Below are positions 39,610 to 48,023 of a stretch of 64,000 bases of DNA, piece after piece. A program made the position numbers and the translations under genes. Within the stretch, counting starts at the first letter, position 1. The number at the start of each line of letters is the position of its first letter. The notes beneath the pieces were generated by a model, which saw nothing but the letters and a program-made list of their open reading frames with translations, made no database searches and was not told the origin of the DNA. The DNA is from Chloroflexota bacterium (GTDB lineage Bacteria; Chloroflexota; Ktedonobacteria; Ktedonobacterales; JADMIN01), in NCBI GenBank assembly GCA_021323855.1, contig JAJPKE010000016.1, positions 1 through 64,000 on the forward strand, written 5' to 3'.

Positions 39610-41604
39610 ATGCTGAATCTGACGCCATACATCCTGGGGCTGCCGCTGCTGGGCTTTCTCGTGGTGGGGCTGTTTGGCAAACGCATGTCAAAAGCCGTCA
39701 TCGGAGGCATTGCATGCAGCGCCATCCTGCTGGCCTTCTTGTGCGCCGTGGCTGACTTCTTCTCAATGCTCGGCCAGAGTGTTGCGAATCGCAGCAACGA
39801 CGTCACGCTCTTTCATTGGGTCGCCTCCGGCACGCTGACCATCAACTTCGGCCTGCTCTCAGACCAACTCTCTGCCGTGATGCTGCTGATCGTGACGGGC
39901 GTGGGCTTCCTGATTCATGTGTATTCCATCGGCTACATGGGCGACGATGAGGGGTACTGGCGCTTCTTCTCGTTCCTCAATCTCTTCGTCTTTGCGATGG
40001 CGCTCTTGGTTGCGGCTGATAATTTCCTCTTCCTGCTGGTTGGCTGGGCGGGCGTCGGCCTCGCCTCGTTCCTGCTGATCGGCTTCTGGTATACGCGCCC
40101 CTCAGCGGTGGCCGCCGCGCGCAAAGCCTTCGTCGTCAACGTCATTGGTGACTTTGGCCTGATGCTTGCCATCTTCATGCTCTTCAAGTTCTTCCACACG
40201 CTTGACTACAGCCGCATCTTCTTGGGAATATCTCAGCGGAATGTCGCTCCATCTCCTCTGCCTCCTCCGTCACCTATCACCGGCGATGTGCTGACTGCCA
40301 TTGCGCTGCTGCTCTTCGTGGCGGCGGTGGCGAAGTCGGCGCAGTTGCCGCTGCATGTGTGGCTGCCGGATGCGATGGAGGGTCCGACGCCGGTGAGCGC
40401 GCTGATCCACGCGGCGACGATGGTAACGGCTGGCGTCTATCTCGTCGCCCGCGCTGCGCCAATCTTCACCGCTGCGCCGAATGCGTTGGTGGTGGTCGGC
40501 ATCATCGGCGGCGCGTCGTCGCTCTTCGCCGCGACGATAGCCTGCGTGCAGACGGATATCAAGCGCGTGCTGGCCTATTCGACGATGAGCCAGCTTGGCT
40601 ACATGTTCATGGGCGAGGCGGCGGGCGGCTTCAGCACCGGCATCTTCCACCTGACGACGCACGCCTATTTCAAGGCGCTGCTCTTCATGTGCGCGGGCGC
40701 GGTGATTCATGCGCTCGGTGGCGAGCAGGATATGCGCAAGATGGGCGGGCTGCGTTCGCGGCTGCCCTACACCTTCTGGATGTTCGTCGCCAGCGGCCTT
40801 GCATTGGCGGCGATCTTCCCATTCGCTGGCTTCTGGAGCAAAGACGCCATTCTCGCCGCCATCTTCTCCACCGCGCAGGCGCACACCAATCCCGTCTGGT
40901 GGATTCTCTACGCGGTGGGCATCCTCACCGCCGCGCTGACCGGCTTCTACACGTTCCGGCTGATCTTCACCGTCTTCCTCGGCTCGTATCGCGGCACTGA
41001 AGTGCCGGCGCACGGAGTCGCAGCGGTGGCGCGCAACGGCAACGGTAACGGCAACGGCAGCCGTAATGATCCGCTGGCGAATGTGCATGAGGTGGGCGCG
41101 GCGATGCTGATACCGATGGCGATTCTGGCGGTGCTGTCCATTATCGGCGGCTTCGACGGCATCCCACGGCACAGCGCCATCGGTGATTTCCTTGCGCCGG
41201 TGCTGGGCGTCTCGCCGGATTTGAGCGGCGGTCTCTTCTGGTTTTCACTACTACTGAGCCTTGCCGCCGCGCTGATTGGCATTGGCATCGCCTGGGTTCG
41301 CTACGGCGTGCGCCAGCATACCTTTGCCCCCGCGCGCGGCCTCGTCAAGTTCCTTGAACGCCGCTACTACATAGATGACCTGTACAACGCGGTGATCGTT
41401 GTGCCAATTGTGGCGGTGGGCAATGTGCTGCGCAACTTCGCCGAGGATGCGGCGCTCGATGGCGGCAGCCGGGGCGTCGCGCGCACGGTCGGTGCGACTA
41501 GCCGGGGGCTGCGCCGTCTCCAGACGGGCTACGTGCGCAACTATGCGCTGGCGATCTTTGTCGGCGCGGCGCTGATTGTGTTGTTCTATGTCATCCATCC
41601 GTAA
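39610..41604 (+). CDS. nuoL: NADH-quinone oxidoreductase subunit L
   Basis: 664 residues, about 16 TM spans, the distal Mrp-type antiporter subunit that pumps ions. Conserved parts: LLVGWAGVGLASFLLIGFW (membrane Glu region replaced by Gly-Ala as seen here), AKSAQLPLHVWLPDAMEGPTPVSALIHAAT, TDIKRVLAYSTMSQLGYMF and FWSKDAI. Between the TM span near residue 455 and the next, an in-frame family-2 repeat (40989-41014) codes for RGTEVPAHG, followed by an Asn-Gly run (NGNGNGNG). Most homologs have a shorter loop here. GGTAGGA lies 5 bases before ATG. Confidence 0.95.
   Translation: MLNLTPYILGLPLLGFLVVGLFGKRMSKAVIGGIACSAILLAFLCAVADFFSMLGQSVANRSNDVTLFHWVASGTLTINFGLLSDQLSAVMLLIVTGVGFLIHVYSIGYMGDDEGYWRFFSFLNLFVFAMALLVAADNFLFLLVGWAGVGLASFLLIGFWYTRPSAVAAARKAFVVNVIGDFGLMLAIFMLFKFFHTLDYSRIFLGISQRNVAPSPLPPPSPITGDVLTAIALLLFVAAVAKSAQLPLHVWLPDAMEGPTPVSALIHAATMVTAGVYLVARAAPIFTAAPNALVVVGIIGGASSLFAATIACVQTDIKRVLAYSTMSQLGYMFMGEAAGGFSTGIFHLTTHAYFKALLFMCAGAVIHALGGEQDMRKMGGLRSRLPYTFWMFVASGLALAAIFPFAGFWSKDAILAAIFSTAQAHTNPVWWILYAVGILTAALTGFYTFRLIFTVFLGSYRGTEVPAHGVAAVARNGNGNGNGSRNDPLANVHEVGAAMLIPMAILAVLSIIGGFDGIPRHSAIGDFLAPVLGVSPDLSGGLFWFSLLLSLAAALIGIGIAWVRYGVRQHTFAPARGLVKFLERRYYIDDLYNAVIVVPIVAVGNVLRNFAEDAALDGGSRGVARTVGATSRGLRRLQTGYVRNYALAIFVGAALIVLFYVIHP
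40989..41014. repeat. family-2 repeat unit inside nuoL coding sequence
   Basis: CGCGGCACTGAAGTGCCGGC followed by GCACGG is identical to the unit at 48014 and close to units at 45274 and 45407. In nuoL it is in frame and encodes RGTEVPAHG in a loop region. Confidence 0.8.
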
Positions 41605-41609
41605 CTGTA

Positions 41610-41722
41610 CGCTCGGCTCTAAAGAGCCGGGGCACGCGCGATGGACTAAAGTCCAATGTGCGTGCGGCAGGCGGTCTCCCGGCTTCAGCCGAGTTCGTGC
41701 GTGTGCCGGCAATTTATTGCCG
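41610..41722. repeat. family-2 repeat array between nuoL and nuoM
   Basis: Four short palindromes in series: GGCTCTAAAGAGCC, GGACTAAAGTCC, CGGCTTCAGCCG and GGCAATTTATTGCC, separated by GCACGCGC-like spacers, in the 150 bases between nuoL and nuoM. Confidence 0.8.
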
Positions 41723-41754
41723 CGATGTAGTCATTTTGAGATAGAGAAGCAGCG

Positions 41755-43362
41755 ATGCAGTTTCCAATCTTGAGCGTTATTCTCTTCTTGCCGCTGGCTG
41801 GCGCAATTGGCGCTGCCGCGCTGCCGCGTATGGCTGGCTGGGGCTGGGCCATGCTCGCGGCGCTGGCCGACCTCGCGCTCTGCATCTGGCTCATCGTCCA
41901 GTTCGCGGCAGGCGTCGGCGGCATGCAGTTCACCGAGAGCCATCCCTGGCTGCCGCAGATCGGCATCAACTATGCGCTCGGCGTGGATGGCATCAACCTC
42001 TTCCTGCTGGGATTGAACGCGCTGCTGACGGTGGTGGCGCTGGGCGCGTCGCTCGGCTTCGTGCGCGGCAGCGACCGCTCGCGCGAATACCTAGCGCTGA
42101 TGCTGCTGCTCAGCACCGGCATGATGGGCGTCTTCCTGGCGACCAACCTGTTCCTGTTCTATGTTTTCTGGGAACTAATGCTGGTGCCGGCGTATCTGCT
42201 GGTGGGCATGTTCGGCGGACCGCGCCGCGCTTATGCCGCCATCAAGTTTGTGCTGTACACCGCCGTTGGGTCGCTGCTGATGCTCGTCGGCATCATCGCG
42301 CTTGGCGCAGTCGTCAGCAGCACAGCGCACACCGCCTACAGCCTCGATCTGGCGACGCTCATCAAGAACGGCGCGACGGCGCTGCCACATGGCACGCAGA
42401 TCTGGCTGTTCCTGGCCTTCGCTGCTGCCTTTGCCATCAAGAGCGGCGTCTTCCCGTTGCATAGCTGGGTGCCGGATACCTATAGCGAAGCGCCTGCGCC
42501 GGTGGTGGTGCTGATCGCCGGGGTGATGGCAAAGACCGGCGCATACGGCTTCATTCGCTTCAATCTGGCGCTCTTCCCGGATGCCACAAAGTCGCTGACG
42601 CCGCTGATGAGCATTCTGGCGGTGGTTGGCATTCTCTATTTCGCGCTTCAGGCGTTGGTGGCGCGCGACTTCAAGCGGCTGCTCGGCTATGTCAGCATCA
42701 GCCATATGAGCGTCATCATCCTGGGCATCTTCGCGCTGAACACGCAGGGCATCGAGGGTGGCGTGCTGCAAATGGTCAACCACGGCATCATCATTGCTGC
42801 GCTCTTCCTGATTGCCGCGTTCATCGAGTCGCGCACCAGTTCGCGGCGGCTGGCGGACTTTGGTGGATTGGCGACGCGGCTGCCCTGGCTGGCGACCGTG
42901 TTCCTGATTGCGGCGCTGGCGGCGCTTGGCCTGCCCGGTCTGAATAGCTTCGCCGGTGAGTTCCTGGCGTTCCTGGGCGCGTTCCAGGCAAGCTATGTCT
43001 TTGGCGTGCTGGGGACGCTGGTGGTGATTCCTGCGGCGTGGTATATGCTGCGCTTCTTCCAGGGTGTGATGGAGGGTCCGGCGACCGGGGTTGCCAGCGA
43101 TACCGTCATGGAGACGCCCACGCGCACCGGCAAACGCACCACCCGTAAGACGTTGCGCGACCTGAGTTGGAGCGAGTTCGCCGTGCTGGCGCCGCTGCTG
43201 GCGCTGATGATCGTTTTCGGCGTCATCCCCGGCGCGTTGACCAACCGCATCGAGCGCAGCGTCCAGCAGTTGCTCCCGCCGATCACGGCGTCGCATACCG
43301 CGCCAGCGAGGCACACAGCATCGGGCAGAGTAGAGTTATTTGGTGTGCATGGGCAGCGATGA
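41755..43362 (+). CDS. nuoM: NADH-quinone oxidoreductase subunit M
   Basis: 535 residues, 14 TM spans. Conserved: LFYVFWELMLVPAYLLVGMFGG (membrane Glu), FAIKSGVFPLHSWVPDTYSEAP, KRLLGYVSISHMSVI and LPGLNSFAGEFLAFLG. It is the middle antiporter-type subunit. A soluble insert (ETPTRTGKRTTRKTLRDL) lies before the last TM span. Its start follows a family-2 repeat array, and the region to nuoN is another array. GAGAAG precedes the ATG. Confidence 0.95.
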   Translation: MQFPILSVILFLPLAGAIGAAALPRMAGWGWAMLAALADLALCIWLIVQFAAGVGGMQFTESHPWLPQIGINYALGVDGINLFLLGLNALLTVVALGASLGFVRGSDRSREYLALMLLLSTGMMGVFLATNLFLFYVFWELMLVPAYLLVGMFGGPRRAYAAIKFVLYTAVGSLLMLVGIIALGAVVSSTAHTAYSLDLATLIKNGATALPHGTQIWLFLAFAAAFAIKSGVFPLHSWVPDTYSEAPAPVVVLIAGVMAKTGAYGFIRFNLALFPDATKSLTPLMSILAVVGILYFALQALVARDFKRLLGYVSISHMSVIILGIFALNTQGIEGGVLQMVNHGIIIAALFLIAAFIESRTSSRRLADFGGLATRLPWLATVFLIAALAALGLPGLNSFAGEFLAFLGAFQASYVFGVLGTLVVIPAAWYMLRFFQGVMEGPATGVASDTVMETPTRTGKRTTRKTLRDLSWSEFAVLAPLLALMIVFGVIPGALTNRIERSVQQLLPPITASHTAPARHTASGRVELFGVHGQR

Positions 43363-43371
43363 GATTGGCGT

Positions 43372-43562
43372 TTCCCGGCTGTTCACAGCCGGGGCACGCA
43401 GCGGATGGGCTGAAGCCCAGTGGAGCGCCACCTTTCGGACTTTAGTCCATCTTTAGTGTGCGCCGGCTCTTTAGAGCCGCGATAATGCCTATTCCGAACC
43501 TGCGGAGGCAGGTTTTGCGGCGGCACGCCATCCAGGCGCGCATTCATTCGCCAGCCAATATG
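43372..43562. repeat. family-2 repeat array between nuoM and nuoN
   Basis: Palindromes CGGCTGTTCACAGCCG, GGGCTGAAGCCC, GGACTTTAGTCC and GGCTCTTTAGAGCC in series, followed by a second type of unit: AACCTGCGGAGGCAGGTT with GCCATCCAGG and GAATGAAT-like ends (43498-43556). The array fills most of the 237-base gap. Confidence 0.8.
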
Positions 43563-43599
43563 AGGCACAACGACGCATTACGAGGCAAGAGGAAAGACG

Positions 43600-45258
43600 A
43601 TGCACGTACTCCCATTCACCTATCAGCCGCAGGGCCAGGACTGGCTGCGCATCCTGCCGGAACTGATTCTGCTGGCGGCGGCGCTGCTGGTGTTGCTGGT
43701 GGACCTGGCGCTGCCACAGCGACGCAAGAGCGCGCTGGCGCTGGTCGGCGTGGCGGGCGTCGTCGCGGCTTTCGTCTGCGCAGCCATCATGATTGGCGCG
43801 GGCGACCATCAGACTGCCTTTGCCGGCATGATCTTCTCAGACCAGACGGCGCTGCTGGCCGATCTCATCATACTCTTCTCCGCCGGCCTGGGACTGCTGC
43901 TCTCCCCTGGTTATATCGAACGGCAGGGCATCACCCAGCAGGGCGAATACTATGCGCTGCTGCTGCTGGCCGCGCTTGGCATGATGGTGATGGCCTCCGC
44001 CGCCAACCTGATGATCGTCTTCGTCGGGTTGGAGGTGCTGTCGCTCGCGCTCTATGTCCTCTCCGCCTTCATCGTCGCGCGCAATCGCTCGCAGGAAGCG
44101 GGCATGAAATATTTCATTCTCAGTTCCTTCGCCTCCGGCTTCCTGCTCTATGGCATGGCGCTGACCTACGGCGCAACCGGCCAGACCAGCCTTCAGGGCA
44201 TCCAGCGTTTCCTCGGCGGCCATGCCCTCGCCACGACCTCCGGCTTTGGCCCGCTGCTGATTGCCGGTCTTGGGTTGATGGCGGTGGGCTTTTGCTTCAA
44301 GGTCTCGGCGGTGCCGTTCCAGGCGTGGACGCCGGATGTCTATGCCGGCGCGCCAACCGCCGTCACCGCTTTTATGTCTGTCGGCACAAAGGTGGCGGCG
44401 TTCGTGGCGCTGGCGCGCGTCTTCATGGTGGCGCTGCATCCCGTGCAGACGCAGTGGACGCCGATCCTCTGGGCCATCGCTGTGCTGACGATGGTGGGCG
44501 GCAATGTGCTGGCGGCGACGCAGCGCAATGTCAAACGCATGCTGGCCTATTCGAGCATCGCCAACGCCGGCTATATCCTCGTCGCCGTGGTGACGGGCAC
44601 GCAGACCGCTTTCGCTGCGCTGCTGGTCTATCTCGCCAGCTATGCCGTCATGAACATCGGCGCGTTCGGCGTGGTACTGGCGCTGGAGCGCAACGACGGC
44701 CTGGGCACGACGCTCGACGACTTCGCTGGCTTGGGGCGCAGACGGCGCGGGCTGGCGGCGGCGATGGCCGTCTTCCTCTTCTCGCTGGCTGGCATCCCGC
44801 CGCTGGTGGGCTTTGCTGGCAAATATTATGTGTTCTATGCGGCGATTGTCGGCGGACACCTGGAACTGGCGATCATCGGCGTGCTGACCAGTGTGATTGG
44901 CATGTTCTACTATCTGCGCGTCGTCTGGGCAATGTATTTCGTGGAACCGCAGCCAGCGACAGCGCCCGCCAGTGTCGTGGTGGCGCCCGCGCCTGAGCCG
45001 GTGTTGGCGGCAACCACAGCAGGCACATCTGGCGGTGGTTCCGGTGGCGTCGCGCTGGCTGAGCCAGCCATTGCCACAACCAGCACTGCCACCAACACGC
45101 CAGCCGCCGCTGAGCCGCTCACCGCGCAGCCAGCGCATGTGACGCCGGGCGCATGGCTGGCGCTGGCGCTCTCACTCGTGCTGACAATTGCGCTGGGCAT
45201 CATTCCCGGCGGCCTCTTCGATCTCGCCAACCGCGCCGCCAGCGTGCTGTTCCACTGA
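43600..45258 (+). CDS. nuoN: NADH-quinone oxidoreductase subunit N
   Basis: 552 residues, 14 TM spans. Conserved: LMIVFVGLEVLSLALYVLSAF (membrane Glu), FKVSAVPFQAWTPDVYAGAP and KRMLAYSSIANAGYILVAV. Between the penultimate and last TM spans lies a soluble Ala/Thr/Pro-rich stretch of about 65 residues (APAPEPVLAATTAGTSGGGS and more). AGAGGA precedes ATG 43600. Last gene of the operon, followed by a long family-2 array. Confidence 0.95.
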   Translation: MHVLPFTYQPQGQDWLRILPELILLAAALLVLLVDLALPQRRKSALALVGVAGVVAAFVCAAIMIGAGDHQTAFAGMIFSDQTALLADLIILFSAGLGLLLSPGYIERQGITQQGEYYALLLLAALGMMVMASAANLMIVFVGLEVLSLALYVLSAFIVARNRSQEAGMKYFILSSFASGFLLYGMALTYGATGQTSLQGIQRFLGGHALATTSGFGPLLIAGLGLMAVGFCFKVSAVPFQAWTPDVYAGAPTAVTAFMSVGTKVAAFVALARVFMVALHPVQTQWTPILWAIAVLTMVGGNVLAATQRNVKRMLAYSSIANAGYILVAVVTGTQTAFAALLVYLASYAVMNIGAFGVVLALERNDGLGTTLDDFAGLGRRRRGLAAAMAVFLFSLAGIPPLVGFAGKYYVFYAAIVGGHLELAIIGVLTSVIGMFYYLRVVWAMYFVEPQPATAPASVVVAPAPEPVLAATTAGTSGGGSGGVALAEPAIATTSTATNTPAAAEPLTAQPAHVTPGAWLALALSLVLTIALGIIPGGLFDLANRAASVLFH

Positions 45259-45261
45259 GCA

Positions 45262-45427
45262 GACGCGGCGTTCGCGGCACTCAAGTGCCGGCGCACGCTA
45301 GGGGACCGGCTGAAGCCGGAGACTGCCGCCGCGTACTCTGGGCTTTAGCCCCAACGTCCGTGCGTCGGCAATTTATTGCCGCGAGGCATGTTTGTTCGTG
45401 CGCCGGCACTTCAGTGCCGCGAACGCC
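45262..45427. repeat. family-2 repeat array after nuoN
   Basis: At least five palindromes: GGCACTCAAGTGCC, CCGGCTGAAGCCGG, GGGCTTTAGCCC, GGCAATTTATTGCC and GGCACTTCAGTGCC, with CGGCGCACG-type spacers. It begins right after the nuoN stop and, because of its many stems, may end the nuo transcript. Confidence 0.8.
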
Positions 45428-45456
45428 GCCACACTCGACATAATCTTTGTACTCTT

Positions 45457-45550
45457 CCAGTCTTGGTCATAGCGTCTCAGTCTCGTTCATCACCCAGGCA
45501 TGACCGACACTGGACGGGATGACCGAGACTGGACAGGATGAGTGAGACTG
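45457..45550. repeat. 14-bp unit cluster at 19-bp spacing (left of the ABC-2 permease)
   Basis: Units CCAGTCTTGGTCAT (45457) and its variant at 45477 are in one direction; ATGACCGACACTGG (45500), ATGACCGAGACTGG (45519) and ATGAGTGAGACTG (45538) are in the other, at an exact 19-base period. The same unit occurs in the cluster at 47455. Confidence 0.8.
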
Positions 45551-45780
45551 TCGTTCTCGCCACTATTCTTCAGTGTTGCCCATTTGTATCAGTTCTGCCC
45601 TTCGCCCTGGCATGGGCATCACTGGCGATGGTGGGCAGCACTGTGCTTTTAGCCGCTTCGCCAGGGAGCAACCGAACGCGAACCTTTTCAGAGGTTGGCT
45701 CGTGATAGGGGTGGTGTGCCAACTGCTGCGTGCTGGTATGCCATGCACGTACTCACTCCTTTCGACAGCAGGAGCGTTCT

Positions 45781-46734
45781 ATGACAACGACAGCCCTGAC
45801 AACATCCCAAGAGGTTACGCCTACCATCCAGCGCACGAATCCGCTGCTGAGCGTCATGACGTGGGAACTGCGGCGCTTCAGCAGCAATCGCATCTTCTGG
45901 TTTCAGGTCCTCGGATTCTTCTGCTTTCTGCTGCTAGTGCAATTTATTTTCAATAGTGAGGTTGCCAATCGCGCCTTCAGCGGCTCGGTGGCGGCTAGCA
46001 GCCCGTGGGGGTTGCTGCAACAACTTCCCTTCGGCTCGTTGATGTTGCTGTGCATGCTGCTGCCGTTTGTCAATGCCGATGGCGTGACGCGCGACCTGAC
46101 CCGTCGCACCCATGAGTTGCTCATGACGACCGCTGTGCCGAATTGGGCGTATGTCTGGGGGCGCTATCTGGTTAGTCTGCTCATGAGCCTGGGGCTGGCT
46201 ATTGTGGTGTTGGCTGCCATCCTGGTGGTGGGCTGGATACGCCATCTGGCTGACAGTGGTTATCCGGCGCCGGAGATTGGCGTTGTGCTGCTACTCTGGG
46301 TTGGCATGGTCATTCCAGCGACGGCACTCATCAGCAGCCTGAGCTTCGCGCTCGGCACGATCTTTCCGCGCCAATCTACGCTCATTAAAGTTATTCTACT
46401 GTTGGGCTGGTTTTTCGAGGCATCTATCATACCCGTCGCGCTGAATCTCACCTATGGTCAGTCCCTCCCTCCTTCCTGGCTTAGCGCCTGGGATCCAACG
46501 AGTTCAATTAGCGCATTCGCAACGCTCCATCAATATCAGACGGCCTGGATGAATCAGATTGGCCCAACCACCGGCGCAGCGCAGGCACAGCATATTTTCA
46601 TCACAGTTGAGAACACGGTTCCCAACGTCTCAAACTGGTTCGTGCCCCATCTCTTCCTCGCTGTATTGAGTCTGCTGCTGGTGGCGCTGGCCGCTCTTAC
46701 CTTCCAGCGATTCCGCAACGTCCGTGCTGGCTAA
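45781..46734 (+). CDS. ABC-2-type permease-like membrane protein
   Basis: 317 residues with about six TM spans, an N-terminal cytoplasmic stretch (PLLSVMTWELRRFSSNRIF, typical for ABC-2 permeases) and the segment VTRDLTRRTHELLMTTAVPN, which resembles the coupling region of ABC-2 permeases. The partner ATPase is not next to it, so it would have to work with an ATPase encoded elsewhere or form part of an unknown complex. AGGAG lies 6 bases before the ATG. Stands between two clusters of 14-bp repeat units. Confidence 0.75.
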   Translation: MTTTALTTSQEVTPTIQRTNPLLSVMTWELRRFSSNRIFWFQVLGFFCFLLLVQFIFNSEVANRAFSGSVAASSPWGLLQQLPFGSLMLLCMLLPFVNADGVTRDLTRRTHELLMTTAVPNWAYVWGRYLVSLLMSLGLAIVVLAAILVVGWIRHLADSGYPAPEIGVVLLLWVGMVIPATALISSLSFALGTIFPRQSTLIKVILLLGWFFEASIIPVALNLTYGQSLPPSWLSAWDPTSSISAFATLHQYQTAWMNQIGPTTGAAQAQHIFITVENTVPNVSNWFVPHLFLAVLSLLLVALAALTFQRFRNVRAG

Positions 46735-46892
46735 GAGCGCACGAGATACTACTCAGCGAGTGACTGTCTGGCAAAAAGTGCGCAAGATAGGAGAAGCGTT
46801 GGTCCTTGCTCCATGCTACAATGGCGTGCGTTTCCAGTAGCATACCTTTCCAGTGGGAAGGCACGGTATCAGCTAGTGAGGAGCAGGCAACT

Positions 46893-47429
46893 ATGACAGA
46901 CCAGGTAGCACCCCTTGCGATGTTCTACAAACCAGGGTGGGAGAACTATCAACGAGCCATCACCCAAACTATCGCCTCGCTTTCGTCCGAACAACTCGCC
47001 CTCTCTCTTGGACCAGATCAACGATCAATAGGCGAGCTTCTCGACCATATGATCGGCGCACGCTTCAACTGGTTCCACCTCTGGATGGGCGAAGGAGACC
47101 CCCACCGCGACTGGAATGATGATGAGGAGAATGGTGAGGGGAATACCGCGCCAACCGTGTACAAGCCAACTTCACTGGTCGCCATGTTCGAGAAGAGCTG
47201 GCGCGTGATCTCCTCCGCGTTGGACCGCTGGACCTCCGCTGATCTGGAACAGGTCTTTCCAGCCCCCGCCTCTCATCAGCAGTGGCTCCGTAATCAAGGG
47301 CTGGAAGAAGAGCCACCGCATACACGGCTGTGGATTGTCTGGCATGTCATGGAACATGAGATATACCACGGCGGCGAGCTTTCCCTGACGCTTGGCACGC
47401 ATGGTGTGGATAGTTTCTATACCTGGTGA
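46893..47429 (+). CDS. DinB-family protein
   Basis: 178 residues of the DinB/YfiT four-helix type: LSLGPDQRSIGELLDHMIGARFNWFHLW, with the first metal His, and RLWIVWHVMEHEIYHGGELSLTLG, with the HxxxHxxxG-like second metal site. Members are metal-binding, often thiol-dependent transferases; this one's substrate is unknown. ATG 46893 has AGGAG 9 bases upstream. Lies directly behind the ABC-2 permease, with about 160 bases between. Confidence 0.85.
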   Translation: MTDQVAPLAMFYKPGWENYQRAITQTIASLSSEQLALSLGPDQRSIGELLDHMIGARFNWFHLWMGEGDPHRDWNDDEENGEGNTAPTVYKPTSLVAMFEKSWRVISSALDRWTSADLEQVFPAPASHQQWLRNQGLEEEPPHTRLWIVWHVMEHEIYHGGELSLTLGTHGVDSFYTW

Positions 47430-47454
47430 GTATCAGATTGAGGTGAGTTCTTGT

Positions 47455-47529
47455 CCAGTCTCGGTCATCCTGTCCAGTCTGGGTCATGCGTGGGTGATGA
47501 CCGTGACTGAACGCAATGACCGAGACTGG
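47455..47529. repeat. 14-bp unit cluster at 19-bp spacing (right of the DinB gene)
   Basis: CCAGTCTCGGTCAT (47455) and CCAGTCTGGGTCAT (47474) are followed by ATGACCGTGACTG (47497) and ATGACCGAGACTGG (47516), inverted, with a 19-base period in each half. The cluster matches that at 45457. Confidence 0.85.
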
Positions 47530-47654
47530 TGTGGAGAATTATTGGCCTTTCTTCTGCGTGGCAAAATGGCTCTTGGAAAGTGTCCTTTCGGCGGCGTACC
47601 ATGCACGCCGGAAACGGTGACGTTCACACACCCGGCGAAAGGGGTTTTCCAACG

Positions 47655-48023
47655 ATGGATATGCAACGCAATACGCTTGCGGACCTGATAGCGGCGCGCG
47701 AACAATCTGGCAAGCTCTATCACGAATTTTTGCGCTTGCCCACGATGAGCGCGGGCCTCTATCAGTTGGCGGTGGGGGCGAGCGATCCGCAGCAGCCGCA
47801 CACCGAAGATGAACTCTATTATATTGTGCAAGGCCGCGCACAGTTGCAGGTTGGGCAGGAGCAGGTGCCCGTCGCGCCCGGCTCGCTGGTCTTTGTGGCG
47901 GCGAACGTAGATCATCGCTTCCATAGCATCACCGAAGACCTGAGCGTGCTGGTGTTCTTCGCCCCCGCCGAATATTCGCAATCGTCGCAATCGTCGCAAT
48001 CGTCGCAATCGTCGCGGCACTGA
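47655..48023 (+). CDS. cupin-domain protein
   Basis: About 122 residues. A single cupin fold: [22 protein letters not shown] (motif 1 with H-x-E-x-Y) and [17 protein letters not shown] (motif 2 with the second His). Cupins are metal-binding beta-barrels with many functions; the role is unknown. The last residues are a run of SQS units from a tandem 9-bp repeat, and the stop TGA lies within a family-2 repeat (GGCACTGAAGTGCC). So the original 3' end has been replaced. ATG 47655 has GAAAGGGG 10 bases upstream. Confidence 0.82.
   Translation: MDMQRNTLADLIAAREQSGKLYHEFLRLPTMSAGLYQLAVGASDPQQPHTEDELYYIVQGRAQLQVGQEQVPVAPGSLVFVAANVDHRFHSITEDLSVLVFFAPAEYSQSSQSSQSSQSSRH

Noticed and set aside
43458-44996. 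A 512-codon plus-strand frame overlapping nuoN
   Set aside because: It is an alternative frame of nuoN with Arg/Gly/His-rich, non-protein-like composition; nuoN fits the family throughout.
42175-45138. Long minus-strand frames opposite nuoM and nuoN
   Set aside because: They are Arg/His/Gln-rich shadows without a ribosome binding site, opposite well-supported genes.
45457-47529. CRISPR array
   Set aside because: The repeated units have 5-base gaps and an inverted arrangement; no 30-40-base spacers and no cas genes. The Cas4-like domain at 18299 is part of a helicase fusion.
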